Positions 38,551 to 47,275 of a stretch of DNA of 64,000 nucleotides are shown here, piece after piece. Origin of the DNA: Marinomonas spartinae (GTDB lineage Bacteria; Pseudomonadota; Gammaproteobacteria; Pseudomonadales; Marinomonadaceae). The position numbers and the translations under genes were made by a program. Below the pieces are notes generated by a model. It did not search any database and was not told where the DNA came from. It was given only the letters and a program-made list of their open reading frames with translations. Within the stretch, counting starts at the first letter, position 1, and the number at the start of each line of letters is the position of its first letter. The DNA is taken from assembly GCF_016461715.1 (NCBI RefSeq), contig NZ_JAEMUI010000008.1, forward strand, positions 1 through 64,000. Reading direction: 5' to 3'.

Positions 38551-39837
38551 CTAATGTTGGCGATTAGCACGATCTAAAGCGCGTTGTGCCGTTCTGGCTG
38601 CCTGTTTGAGTGCGGTTGCCGCTGGAATGTTTTGAATTTCCACTTGATCGGCTGCGACTCTCAGCGCGTCTATAATCTTACCCTTGGTTGGATCGGTAAA
38701 AAGGGGAGTGGCCAATTTTGTTTGCTCTAACGGTACCAACGCTTGGGGATGATCTTTCACAAACGCTTGGTAATCAGCATCTTTTTCTGCGCTTTTACGA
38801 ACGGGAATATAACCTGTATACATAGACCAAGCGGCGGTGTTTTTGGCATCGGTATAAAAGGCCATAAAGGCGAAAGCCCCTTTGGCTTTGGCTTTACTGG
38901 TGCCCTTAGGAATTTGTAATACTAATGCACTGGCTTCTGGTGCCGCAGGGTGATTGCCCCAACCAGGTTGAATGGTTGCCGCCAGTTTGGTGAAGTCTAA
39001 ATCCCCTTGGTCGCCAGATGACCCGGTGTATCCTAATGCTCTGTCTTTCATCACATCGTCAATGGTTTTATACCAATATTCCCAGCCTTGACCGCCATTA
39101 TGGATGCGCATGATGTTATCTTTGTGTATCCATTTTCGGAAGCTGTCCCATACGGTAATCCATTGCGGGGAGTCGAAAAGGATTTTTTTACCATCTTTAC
39201 TAATCACACGGCCTCCATTGGAATAAGCTGCATCCATGAGGTTACCCGCGCCCCACATCGGCTCCCAGCCGTAGAAGGTCACTTGTCCATCGCTGTTTTT
39301 TTGTGTGACGGCTTTAGCAACTTTCGCCAGACCCTGCCAAGTTGACAGATCTTTTTTAGTGAAACCATATTTGGCTAAGATGTTTTTGTTGTAGTACAAA
39401 ATTTGCGTGGTGCCGTAAGCGGGCAAGCCGAAGACCATACCATCTTTGTCTGTTACCTGCTTACGAAAGGCGCCCAAAAAATCATCCCAGTGAAAAGACG
39501 GCGTCATTAATGGGCGTAAATCTTCTACTAAATGACGATCGTTCATGATTTTGGCACGGTCGCCACCTAATAGTGTCAAGGCTGGTGCGGTACCAGAAGC
39601 CAGCCCCGCTTGCAGTTTTTGATAGGTCTCTGTGTAATTGCCTTGCAGAGAAGGAACAATAGTGTATTGATCTTGGCTTTGGTTAAACTCCTTGATCAAT
39701 TTTTTCATCATGATTTGTGGTTTGGTACCGCCAGAATACCAAAATTCGACCGTTGTTTTGGCTTGTGCCATTTGGCTTACTAATAACGATGAGGCGATCA
39801 ACGCGGAGCCAATCCAAGTTACTGTATTTCGAATCAT
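38551..39837 (-). CDS. Extracellular solute-binding protein, family 1 (UgpB/MalE-like)
   Basis: This is the periplasmic substrate-binding lipoprotein-like or soluble protein of the operon, 428 aa. The signal peptide ends near VSQMAQA. Mature sequence starts KTTVEFWYSGGTKPQ, and GNYTETYQKLQAGLASGTAP is the family motif seen also in UgpB. The ATG at 39837 is taken as start. A GTG at 39846 overlaps the stop of the upstream permease gene (GTGA) and would add three residues. The substrate is not determined by sequence: sugars, polyols or glycerophosphate-type compounds are possible. Confidence 0.88.
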   Translation of the reverse strand: MIRNTVTWIGSALIASSLLVSQMAQAKTTVEFWYSGGTKPQIMMKKLIKEFNQSQDQYTIVPSLQGNYTETYQKLQAGLASGTAPALTLLGGDRAKIMNDRHLVEDLRPLMTPSFHWDDFLGAFRKQVTDKDGMVFGLPAYGTTQILYYNKNILAKYGFTKKDLSTWQGLAKVAKAVTQKNSDGQVTFYGWEPMWGAGNLMDAAYSNGGRVISKDGKKILFDSPQWITVWDSFRKWIHKDNIMRIHNGGQGWEYWYKTIDDVMKDRALGYTGSSGDQGDLDFTKLAATIQPGWGNHPAAPEASALVLQIPKGTSKAKAKGAFAFMAFYTDAKNTAAWSMYTGYIPVRKSAEKDADYQAFVKDHPQALVPLEQTKLATPLFTDPTKGKIIDALRVAADQVEIQNIPAATALKQAARTAQRALDRANRQH

Positions 39838-39842
39838 AAAAG

Positions 39843-40736
39843 TCACTCTTTAATGCCATTATCGGCGATGCCAGACAGGATGATTTTTTGGCTGATCATG
39901 AACAGAATCAGCAGTGGAACAACGGCGATGGTGCTTGCCGCCATGATATGAGACCAGTTCAACCCGTAGTTCCCTTGCGCAATAAAAAATTGGCGTATTC
40001 CTGTCGCGATGAGGTTCTTATCCGCAGTATTGATGACCAAACTGGGCCACATATAACTATTGTAATTGGTGATAAAAGTGATCAGACCTAAGGTCGTTAG
40101 CGCCGCTTTACACTGGGGAAGAACAATGGCCCAGAGGATTTTCAGCTCGCTCGCACCATCAATTCGAGCTGCTTCGATTAGCGATGGATGGATTTTAAGA
40201 AACACCTGACGAAGATAGAACACACCGAAAACACTGGCAGCGTTTGAGAGTATTAACCCAGCATGGGTGTCCAATAAGTCCAGTTTGGCGAGCACAATGT
40301 AAGACGGCACATAGGTGACCGCCGCAGGCAGCATATAGCTGGCCATCACTAAGCTAAACATGGCGGTTTTACCACGGAAGGTAAATCGCGTTAGGGCGTA
40401 GGCAAACAATGAGGAATTGGCGAGTACCAATAAAGTGGTGAAGAGCGCGACTTCGAAACTGTTAAAAATATACAAGCCAAAGGGAGCGCTTTGCATGGTC
40501 TCAACAAAATTGTACCAATGAAAATGCTGGGGGAGCAGTTCGAGAGGATTTGAAAAAATCTCATCATTGGTCTTGAGTGAACCAAAAAACATCCATAGAA
40601 AAGGAAACACCATAAAAAGACCGCAGGCCGACAGGAATAGGTACTTTGCGGCTTGTTGGACGTGTTTTAGCGTCAGCCAAGGTGTTTTGTGGCTTAAGTG
40701 AATTTGCTGAGTGTTTTCTTGAATCGATGTTGTCAC
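39843..40736 (-). CDS. ABC transporter permease, UgpE/MalG type
   Basis: The inner-membrane permease has six predicted helices and the EAA motif EAARIDGASELKILWAIVLP. The start is placed at GTG 40736, where AAAGGG lies seven bases upstream, giving 297 aa. A TTG at 40763 also opens the frame but lacks a ribosome site and would overlap the previous gene. The start is therefore a judgement. It pairs with the permease encoded just upstream. Confidence 0.85.
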   Translation of the reverse strand: MTTSIQENTQQIHLSHKTPWLTLKHVQQAAKYLFLSACGLFMVFPFLWMFFGSLKTNDEIFSNPLELLPQHFHWYNFVETMQSAPFGLYIFNSFEVALFTTLLVLANSSLFAYALTRFTFRGKTAMFSLVMASYMLPAAVTYVPSYIVLAKLDLLDTHAGLILSNAASVFGVFYLRQVFLKIHPSLIEAARIDGASELKILWAIVLPQCKAALTTLGLITFITNYNSYMWPSLVINTADKNLIATGIRQFFIAQGNYGLNWSHIMAASTIAVVPLLILFMISQKIILSGIADNGIKE

Positions 40737-40747
40737 AAGAATGCCCT

Positions 40748-41632
40748 TTAATAATAAACCCAACGTTTACCAATCCAGACGTTCAGAGAGGTCAATAACG
40801 CAGTAATAAGGAAGATGATGACTGCTGTGGCCGTGGCTGATCCCATGTCATATTGTTGGAAAGCCAACTGATAGAACCAGTAAAGTAGGGTTCTCGTTTC
40901 ACCACCAGGCCCGCCTTGGGTTAATATTTGAAATTGGTCAAAGGCTTGTATGGCATTGATAATATTGACGATTAATAGGAAAAACGTGGTTGGTGACACA
41001 AGGGGGAGCGTGATTTTTAGAAAGCGTGTCCAAGCCGAACAGCCGTCGATTAACGAGGCTTCATAAATGCTTGAAGGGATCTTATTAAGAGCACTGATAA
41101 AAAACAGCATGGTCCAGCCAACGGCTTGCCAAATGGTTACTAATACCACAACAAACATGGCCGTATTGCCGTGTTCAAACCAACTCACAGAAGGAACACC
41201 TATTAGCCCTAATAGTTCATTAGCAAGGCCATGTTTGCTATCAAACACCCAAGACCACACAATGGAAACTGCCACGGTGGGGGTGATCCAGGGTGAAAAA
41301 ATAATGGCGCGAAAGAAACTGCTGCCCGCGAAGCGCTTTTGCAAAAGCAGAGCAAACCCTAAACCGATGGCAACGGTGGGAATCACCACGGCTAAGGAAA
41401 AAACAAGAGTATTGTTAAGGGCTTGAAGGAATTGGCTATCATCAAGCATATAACGGTAGTTATCCATCCCCACCCAATCGTAGGTGGGAGAGATGTAATC
41501 CCAGTCCGTAAAACTGATGTAGATGCTGCAAATAAAAGGCAACACCCAAAATAAAAGCAAAGGCAGCAACAGCGGGGAAAGGAAAAAAAACAACTGCCAA
41601 TACTGTCTCATTTTATTATTCACGCTCAGCAT
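40748..41632 (-). CDS. ABC transporter permease, UgpA/MalF type
   Basis: This is the first gene of the five-gene minus-strand operon. The 294 aa contain six predicted membrane helices and the EAA loop EASLIDGCSAWTRFLKITLP. The start ATG at 41632 has AGG-rich sequence upstream; an alternative GTG at 41623 is possible. Together with the neighbouring permease, binding protein and ATPase it makes a complete importer. Confidence 0.88.
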   Translation of the reverse strand: MLSVNNKMRQYWQLFFFLSPLLLPLLLFWVLPFICSIYISFTDWDYISPTYDWVGMDNYRYMLDDSQFLQALNNTLVFSLAVVIPTVAIGLGFALLLQKRFAGSSFFRAIIFSPWITPTVAVSIVWSWVFDSKHGLANELLGLIGVPSVSWFEHGNTAMFVVVLVTIWQAVGWTMLFFISALNKIPSSIYEASLIDGCSAWTRFLKITLPLVSPTTFFLLIVNIINAIQAFDQFQILTQGGPGGETRTLLYWFYQLAFQQYDMGSATATAVIIFLITALLTSLNVWIGKRWVYY

Positions 41633-41787
41633 ACAACCTGCCTATACTTTGTTTGGCACTATCCTAGAGTGTGTTTATGACAGTTAGATGTTTTACGAGA
41701 GGATTTTTTTTTGTTTATTTTTTAATCATGTGGCACTATTAGAGGGATAAACTATAGCGTTGTGTATTGGAATTAGGGACGATTTTT

Positions 41788-42000
41788 ATGACGATCCAAA
41801 CCCCTTGTGTTCGACAATGTTGCTTAAATGACAAGGATATCTGTATTGGCTGCCACCGATCCTTACAGGATATTTTAGATTGGCACACCGTAGATGATAC
41901 GAACAGGCGACGTATTCTAGAGAGAGCAGAGAATCGCAAACAACACCAACCCATTTTAGAGTTTGATGCGAACAAATTAAAACATCTAAAAACCCTTTAG
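41788..42000 (+). CDS. DUF1289 small cysteine-rich protein
   Basis: The 70-residue protein has the DUF1289 cysteine set in TPCVRQCCLNDKDICIGCHR, which looks like a metal or iron-sulfur site. The ATG at 41788 is used, with AGGGA about ten bases upstream; a TTG at 41767 is less likely. The function of the family is unknown. It is followed closely by another small gene. Confidence 0.8.
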   Translation: MTIQTPCVRQCCLNDKDICIGCHRSLQDILDWHTVDDTNRRRILERAENRKQHQPILEFDANKLKHLKTL

Positions 42001-42039
42001 GTGCGTATGAACTCGACACACATGACAAAAGGGCCAAGT

Positions 42040-42210
42040 ATGTTTTCTTTTCTCAAGTTCGACCCCATCAAAAAGCTCGATAAAGAGTATGGCGTACTGC
42101 TGGAAAAAGCCATGCAAGCTCAGCGTGGCGGCGACATCAAACGTTATTCAGAACTCACAGAGCAGGCAGAAGCGGTAAAAGCCAAGATAGATGAGGCGAC
42201 ATCAGCGTAA
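42040..42210 (+). CDS. DUF6435-like small protein
   Basis: The 56-residue protein begins MFSFLKFDPIKKLDKEYG. It is highly charged and helical (LLEKAMQAQRGGDIKRYS). It matches a small family found widely in gammaproteobacteria, known as DUF6435, with no known role. The ATG at 42040 has AAAGGG seven bases upstream; the frame is open further to 42001. A terminator follows at once. Confidence 0.75.
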   Translation: MFSFLKFDPIKKLDKEYGVLLEKAMQAQRGGDIKRYSELTEQAEAVKAKIDEATSA

Positions 42211-42225
42211 GTAACTAGATGGAAT

Positions 42226-42265
42226 AAAAAACACGGTGTCATGTGCATGATTCCGTGTTTTTTTT
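42226..42265 (+). terminator. Intrinsic terminator after the two small genes
   Basis: AAAAAACACGG and CCGTGTTTTTTTT form the stem around an 18-base loop. It can also act for the converging SDR gene on the minus strand. Confidence 0.8.
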
Positions 42266-42317
42266 ATGGAATTTTTTTATTTTTAAGCCGCGCTTATAGC
42301 GTCTGATCGGGTGGGGT

Positions 42318-43052
42318 TTACCAAGGCATTATGCCATTTGATGATCCTTCTGACTCTGAGAGGAAGCAACCCGTTGGACCATCTTCAGGAAGCGTTGCGG
42401 CATAGCTTATAAATTTCGCGGCCTTAGCTGGGTCATGTAACCCCTGAAAGCCATTAAAAGCCGTTTTGACAAAGCCTGGATCAACAAGGTTAACTTTACA
42501 CCTTGTTGATTTAAGTTTGGCGGCGAGTGCCACACAATAAGCATTAAGGGCTGTTTTAGAGGGAAAGTAAGCCTCGCTTTTGTATTGAGCAAACAACCAG
42601 TCTGGGTCGCTTTGATTCGTAAGTGATCCAAGTCCACTGCTAATATGGACAATACGTGGCGCCTCAGACTGTAGCAACAAGGGAAGAAAAGCACGTGTGA
42701 CGCTTATCACGCCAAAAACATTGGTTTCAAAAACGCGTTTAATTTCTTCAATGGAGACGCTTCCATCTGAGTTGACGTTACCCAGAATACCCGCGTTATT
42801 GATGAGCGCATCTAGGCTATTCGAGTGCTTTAGCACCTCTTCTACCGCTAAATCAATTGATGCCTGATCGGTAACGTCTAATAGGACACAGGAGGCATTT
42901 TCAATCCCTTCCGCTTTTAGCGTTTCAACGGCAAATGCTCCGGCATCTAGGTTACGGCATGCCAAGTAAACATAATATCCTTGATGAGCCAAATGCTTCG
43001 CTGTTGCCAACCCTATTCCCTGATTTGCGCCAGTGATTAATACCCTCTTCAT
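42318..43052 (-). CDS. Short-chain dehydrogenase/reductase
   Basis: The 244-residue protein has the NAD(P)-binding motif TGANQGIG at 7-14, NNAG and the catalytic-type YFPSK. An HISSG stretch supplies the serine. The protein resembles carbonyl reductase-like SDRs, and the substrate is unknown. The start at 43052 is supported by AAGAGGTG upstream on the minus strand; an upstream extension lacks similarity. It lies 77 bases downstream of the AraC-type gene and may be its target. Confidence 0.85.
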   Translation of the reverse strand: MKRVLITGANQGIGLATAKHLAHQGYYVYLACRNLDAGAFAVETLKAEGIENASCVLLDVTDQASIDLAVEEVLKHSNSLDALINNAGILGNVNSDGSVSIEEIKRVFETNVFGVISVTRAFLPLLLQSEAPRIVHISSGLGSLTNQSDPDWLFAQYKSEAYFPSKTALNAYCVALAAKLKSTRCKVNLVDPGFVKTAFNGFQGLHDPAKAAKFISYAATLPEDGPTGCFLSESEGSSNGIMPW

Positions 43053-43129
43053 TACGACACCTCTTGATACATTGTGATAGAGGTAGTGTAGAAAAACGGG
43101 CGGACATGACACAGAGACAGATCATTGTA

Positions 43130-43984
43130 CTAGCTAGACATATCGTTAAATTTCATTAAAAAGTCTGTAATCGATTGCCCTGTTTGCTTTCGAAAAAAAC
43201 GAGAAAGGTAGTTTTCATCGGCAAAGCCTAGCTGTACCGCTAGTTCTTTTACCGATAGATTGGAGTAAATCAGTAGGCGTTGAGCTTCTAAAACAACTCG
43301 GCGATTAAGGTATTCTTTCGGTGATACTCCAGCCCATTCTTTTACCAGCTGATATAGGCTGGTATCACTCAGTGCAAGGGTCTTTGCTATTTCAGAAATG
43401 GCGGGCTGCGCGATGAACTCGTTTTCAATCAGGGTTTGGAACTGAAGGAATGATTGAACCTGTCGTTTCTTGGGTTCCTTTTCAACGTTAGAAAAATAAG
43501 CATGTTCTAATTCCTGTAACACCGAATTTAAATACGCCATTCTGATAGTTAAAGGAGCGGCTGTTTGGATAGCGGTGCGCAAGAGCATTAATGCATCATT
43601 CATTCGTTGCCATGCCTGCGTTGACATAGCCACCTTTTGCTCATTCAGCGGATCCAACCAAAAACGGCAAGGGCTAGGTAATAGGCCATAGATTTCTTCA
43701 TTGAAAATAACTTTGTAGTATTCTGCTTTGTTTTTACTGCTTGGGGGAATGCGAATTTGCCCCGGCTTGATGAATAGCACTTGCCCTGCAGATACCGTGA
43801 TATTTTTTAAATCCACGCAATAATGAACAAGGCTGTCATTGACGAACATCAGAAAATAGTTGGCACTGGTATGGGGTTTTAAAAGTTTCTGAATCATCTC
43901 TTCTGTCAATGGCGAGTCGAGATGAGACCACAGGCTAATGCCTGAACTTTCAAATGAAACGTGATCATATAAAGGCGTTGTCAT
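43130..43984 (-). CDS. AraC-family transcriptional regulator
   Basis: The 284 aa have an N-terminal cupin-like ligand-binding domain (about 20-130, VSAGQVLFIKPGQIRIP). The C-terminal AraC DNA-binding domain (about 185-280) has two helix-turn-helix units: ISEIAKTLALSDTSLYQLVK and VKELAVQLGFADENYLSRFF. It probably controls the following SDR gene or itself. The inducer is unknown. Confidence 0.9.
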   Translation of the reverse strand: MTTPLYDHVSFESSGISLWSHLDSPLTEEMIQKLLKPHTSANYFLMFVNDSLVHYCVDLKNITVSAGQVLFIKPGQIRIPPSSKNKAEYYKVIFNEEIYGLLPSPCRFWLDPLNEQKVAMSTQAWQRMNDALMLLRTAIQTAAPLTIRMAYLNSVLQELEHAYFSNVEKEPKKRQVQSFLQFQTLIENEFIAQPAISEIAKTLALSDTSLYQLVKEWAGVSPKEYLNRRVVLEAQRLLIYSNLSVKELAVQLGFADENYLSRFFRKQTGQSITDFLMKFNDMSS

Positions 43985-44131
43985 CGTCGCTCGAAATTGA
44001 AGATAGTGTGTTTGAAAAGATAAAATGCTTTATGTTCAGCTGGTATCATTCATTATTATGTTGCGGCGTGCAAGTTCAACCGCGCAGCAGAGACATCAAG
44101 CTGTATTTAGCACTCATAGAGTGGCTTTGAT

Positions 44132-44165
44132 AAAAGGCAGTACTTCTTTTGAGATACTGCCTTTT
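44132..44165. terminator. Hairpin after the Kef-type antiporter gene
   Basis: AAAAGGCAGTA at 44132-44142 pairs with TACTGCCTTTT at 44155-44165. Short T runs flank it on both strands, and it lies after the antiporter gene and before the AraC-type gene on the minus strand. Confidence 0.6.
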
Positions 44166-44206
44166 GGGTCTTAAATAAATAGCCTGAGAGGTTATTTATT
44201 CCGTTA

Positions 44207-45790
44207 TTATGCTGTAGCGTTTTCTGGTGGACGAATCAGCGCCAAGCTTTCTTCCGCAAAACCAGTACCCGCTTCGGTGTAGAAGTTGAAGACATTATTG
44301 ATGCCGCTGTTGATAAGAATCTCTCTTTCGTCTTGGTAACGGGCAATGGCAGCGATTTGCCCAGTGTAGTTGGCTTTACGTAGTTGTATGGCGACATTGG
44401 TGGTGTCTTCTGCTGCTGGCAGAGCAAGCAGGACAAGGTGAATGCGCGAGGTGTCTAAACGTTCCCATAAATCGGCGTCTTCCCCATCGCCATAGAAGAC
44501 ATTTTCTTGTGCGTCTTGCATCTGGTTAATCCGGTTGCGATCTGCATCCATCCCCGCCACCGTGTCTCCCACCAGTCCTTTTAACGAATCGAAGGCGCCG
44601 CGTCCGACTCGGCCTAAGCCGACCACCAGAATTTCGGCATTGGGAGGCTGAATGAAACGATCCTCAGGTAAGCAGTCTGTACTTTCAAAGCGTCGAATGG
44701 TCTCTTTATTCTTACGATAGACGCGGTGCACGTTGCGATAGAGTACGCTGGTGATCACAAAGGAGAACGATACAGCAAGCGCCAATACCACCAACCATTC
44801 TTTGGCCAGCCAGCCATTCGCCACACTCAGTGCCACGACAATTAAGCCAAATTCACTGTAGTTAGATAGGACGACAGACGACAAGAAGGCCGTCCGACTG
44901 CGTAATTTGAGCTTGGTAAACACGCCAAAAAAGAGGGCGAATTTGGCGAGAATGATCAGGGTAATGATCGAGCTCATGGCGACCATGCTCAAACTCGGCA
45001 GCGCGGTAAAACCGATGGATAAGAAAAAGCCGATAAGAAACAAGTCTTTAAAATTCATCAGCGATTTATTCATTTCAGAGGCTTTAGGGTGTGACGCGAG
45101 CAGGACCCCCATAATTAATGCCCCTAAATCCCCCTTAACGCCAACTAGGTAAAAGAGTTCGTAGCCGCCTAACGCAAGAAACAGTCCTGTTAAAGGGAGC
45201 ATTTCACCGTGCCCCGCTTTATCGACAATTTTGTTGATCAGTGGGCGGATCAGCAATAAGCTAAATAACCCCAAAGCCCAAATCGAGGGAATTTTTCCCG
45301 TTGCTACGACTAAGAAGACCACCGCGACGATGTCTTGCATAACCAAGATACCAAGGGACAATTGACCGTGACGCGTTTTTAACTCGCTGCTTTCTTCTAG
45401 CAGTTTGATTACACATACGGTGCTTGAGAAGCTGAGTGCGAAGCCAAGCAAGGCAGCTGTTTTGAAATCGAGTATATGAAAGTAAGGTAAACTCAGAATA
45501 CCGAGTAGCAGAGCGATGCCTGCAAAGAGTACCGACCATATTCCCATATGAGCCAAGGTAGAGGCCCATACTTCGCGCTTTAATAAATCTTTTACATGGA
45601 GTTTTAAGCCAATGCTAAACAGCATCAAGGTAATCCCCAAACTGGCAAGAGAGTCCAAAATACTGCTCGGTTGCATACCAAGATAGTTTAATAAAAAGCC
45701 CGCTAGCAAAAAGCCAATAAGGGGTGGCAAGTTAATCATTTTAACGGCCAGACCACAGACAAAAGCGAATAAAATCCAAGTAAATTCCAT
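44207..45790 (-). CDS. Kef/CPA2-type cation:proton antiporter with TrkA-N domain
   Basis: The membrane protein of 527 aa has an N-terminal Na+/H+ exchanger-type domain of about eleven or twelve helices (residues 1-350). The C-terminal NAD-binding RCK/TrkA-N domain begins AEILVVGLGRVGRGAFDSL at about residue 394. The layout matches YbaL/KefC-like potassium or sodium exporters. Ion specificity is not evident. It is divergent from the chvE operon and has no ancillary KefF-type gene next to it. Confidence 0.88.
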   Translation of the reverse strand: MEFTWILFAFVCGLAVKMINLPPLIGFLLAGFLLNYLGMQPSSILDSLASLGITLMLFSIGLKLHVKDLLKREVWASTLAHMGIWSVLFAGIALLLGILSLPYFHILDFKTAALLGFALSFSSTVCVIKLLEESSELKTRHGQLSLGILVMQDIVAVVFLVVATGKIPSIWALGLFSLLLIRPLINKIVDKAGHGEMLPLTGLFLALGGYELFYLVGVKGDLGALIMGVLLASHPKASEMNKSLMNFKDLFLIGFFLSIGFTALPSLSMVAMSSIITLIILAKFALFFGVFTKLKLRSRTAFLSSVVLSNYSEFGLIVVALSVANGWLAKEWLVVLALAVSFSFVITSVLYRNVHRVYRKNKETIRRFESTDCLPEDRFIQPPNAEILVVGLGRVGRGAFDSLKGLVGDTVAGMDADRNRINQMQDAQENVFYGDGEDADLWERLDTSRIHLVLLALPAAEDTTNVAIQLRKANYTGQIAAIARYQDEREILINSGINNVFNFYTEAGTGFAEESLALIRPPENATA

Positions 45791-46137
45791 AGTGTCCTTC
45801 TACTAAAATGGGAGAATAAAACAGATCGAAAAAGCGCGCCTACATGATACGAAATATCCTTTCAAAGCTCATTAGGTAAAGCGTTGTTTTATGTAGACCC
45901 CATTGAATTTTCCATCATAAACAGTAATGCATACCAGAAATGGTATATCAAGTGACCTATATTCTATTTGATTGGTATGCGAACAGCTCCTAATGTGTAA
46001 CTTGGTCTTATGACCAGACAGGCTTTTAATAGCCAAAGTGCTCCAGACTTAGCTCAAAATAATGATAACAAACGCAACATGGCCTTGATGTGAAGGTGGT
46101 TAGTCCGTCTTTTTTGGGGTTGTGATAGGAGAAGCGA
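45791..46137 (+). promoter_or_regulatory. 347-base divergent control region upstream of chvE
   Basis: A sigma-70-like pair TTGATT at 45968-45973 and TAATGT at 45991-45996 with a 17-base spacer faces chvE. A palindrome ATACCA-GAAA-TGGTAT at 45931-45946 lies upstream of it, and TGGTC-TTAT-GACCA at 46003-46016 lies near the predicted start. These may be binding sites for a LysR-type (GbpR-like) or other sugar regulator. No open frame of interest is present. The promoter and operator calls are by eye. Confidence 0.45.
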
Positions 46138-47199
46138 ATGAACTATTTTAAAAAAATGGCCGCCGGATTGATCATGGCGGCAAGTATTTTTGGCACCAAT
46201 AGTGTGCTTGCCGCGCAAGAATACGTTGGCATTGCGATGCCAACCAAATCCTCTGCAAGATGGATTACCGATGGTTCTTCTATGAAACAATTATTTGAAG
46301 ACGCCGGCTACAAGGTAGATCTTCAATATGCGGAAGACCAAATTCCCAATCAACTGGCGCAAATCGAAAACATGATAGTGAAAGGCGTCAATGTTTTGGT
46401 CATCGCACCGATTGATGGCACCACCTTAACCAATGTCCTAGAAGATGCTCATGCCTCTGGAGTCAAAGTCATTTCCTATGATCGTCTGATCAAAAACTCT
46501 CCTTATGTGGATTACTATGCGACGTTCGATAACTTTAAAGTGGGCGTGTTACAGGCCAAATCCTTGATGAGTGGCATGGAAAAACGTGGTAAAGGGCCTT
46601 ACAACATTGAACTGTTTGGTGGCTCGCCAGACGATAACAACGCTTATTTCTTTTATAACGGCGCCATGTCGGTGCTTCAGCCTCTGATTGATTCCGGTAA
46701 GGTCAAAATTCCATCAGGTCAAATGGGCATGGCGAAAGTCGGTACCTTACGTTGGGATGGGGCCACCGCTCAAGCACGTATGGATGATCTGCTATCTGCT
46801 CATTATACCAATAAACGTCTTGACGGCGTCTTGTCCCCCTACGATGGTATTTCCATCGGTATCCTATCCTCTTTAAAAGGGGTGGGGTACGGTTCCGGCG
46901 ATATGCCCATGCCGATCGTGACGGGGCAAGATGCGGAAATTCCGTCTATTAAATCCATCATTGCTGGCGAGCAATATTCCACAATTTTTAAAGACACGCG
47001 CGTTTTGGCAAATGAAGCGGTTAATATGGCTCAAGCAATACTGCATGGCGTGAAACCTCAAGTCAACGATACCAAAACCTATAACAATGGCGTGAAAATT
47101 GTGCCCAGTTATTTGCTTCAGCCGGTTACCGTTGATAAATCCAACTGGCAAAAAGTCCTGCTAGGCAGTGGCTACTATACGAAAGATCAAATCGAATAA
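46138..47199 (+). CDS. chvE: Multiple-sugar-binding periplasmic protein ChvE
   Basis: This is the periplasmic receptor of a sugar ABC importer. The 353 aa have a signal peptide (residues 1-25, ending SVLAAQ) and long stretches that I recognise from Agrobacterium Chv[59 protein letters not shown] and [13 protein letters not shown]. ChvE binds aldoses such as arabinose, galactose, glucose and xylose. It could be called XylF-like, but the match to ChvE is closer. A GGAGAA ribosome site precedes the ATG. It starts the sugar operon that runs to 55442. Confidence 0.92.
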   Translation: MNYFKKMAAGLIMAASIFGTNSVLAAQEYVGIAMPTKSSARWITDGSSMKQLFEDAGYKVDLQYAEDQIPNQLAQIENMIVKGVNVLVIAPIDGTTLTNVLEDAHASGVKVISYDRLIKNSPYVDYYATFDNFKVGVLQAKSLMSGMEKRGKGPYNIELFGGSPDDNNAYFFYNGAMSVLQPLIDSGKVKIPSGQMGMAKVGTLRWDGATAQARMDDLLSAHYTNKRLDGVLSPYDGISIGILSSLKGVGYGSGDMPMPIVTGQDAEIPSIKSIIAGEQYSTIFKDTRVLANEAVNMAQAILHGVKPQVNDTKTYNNGVKIVPSYLLQPVTVDKSNWQKVLLGSGYYTKDQIE

Positions 47200-47238
47200 G
47201 TATTCACCTCATCGTTTAACAATAACAACAAGAAAGCA

Positions 47239-47262
47239 GCGGACGCCGTATGATGCGTCCGC
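47239..47262 (+). promoter_or_regulatory. Intercistronic hairpin between chvE and gguA
   Basis: GCGGACGC-CGTATGAT-GCGTCCGC is a perfect 8-bp GC-rich stem lying 14 bases before the gguA start. Such stems after binding-protein genes commonly protect the 3' end of the upstream message or reduce read-through, so the receptor is made in excess. This role is inferred. Confidence 0.65.
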
Positions 47263-47275
47263 TCACGGGGTTCCT

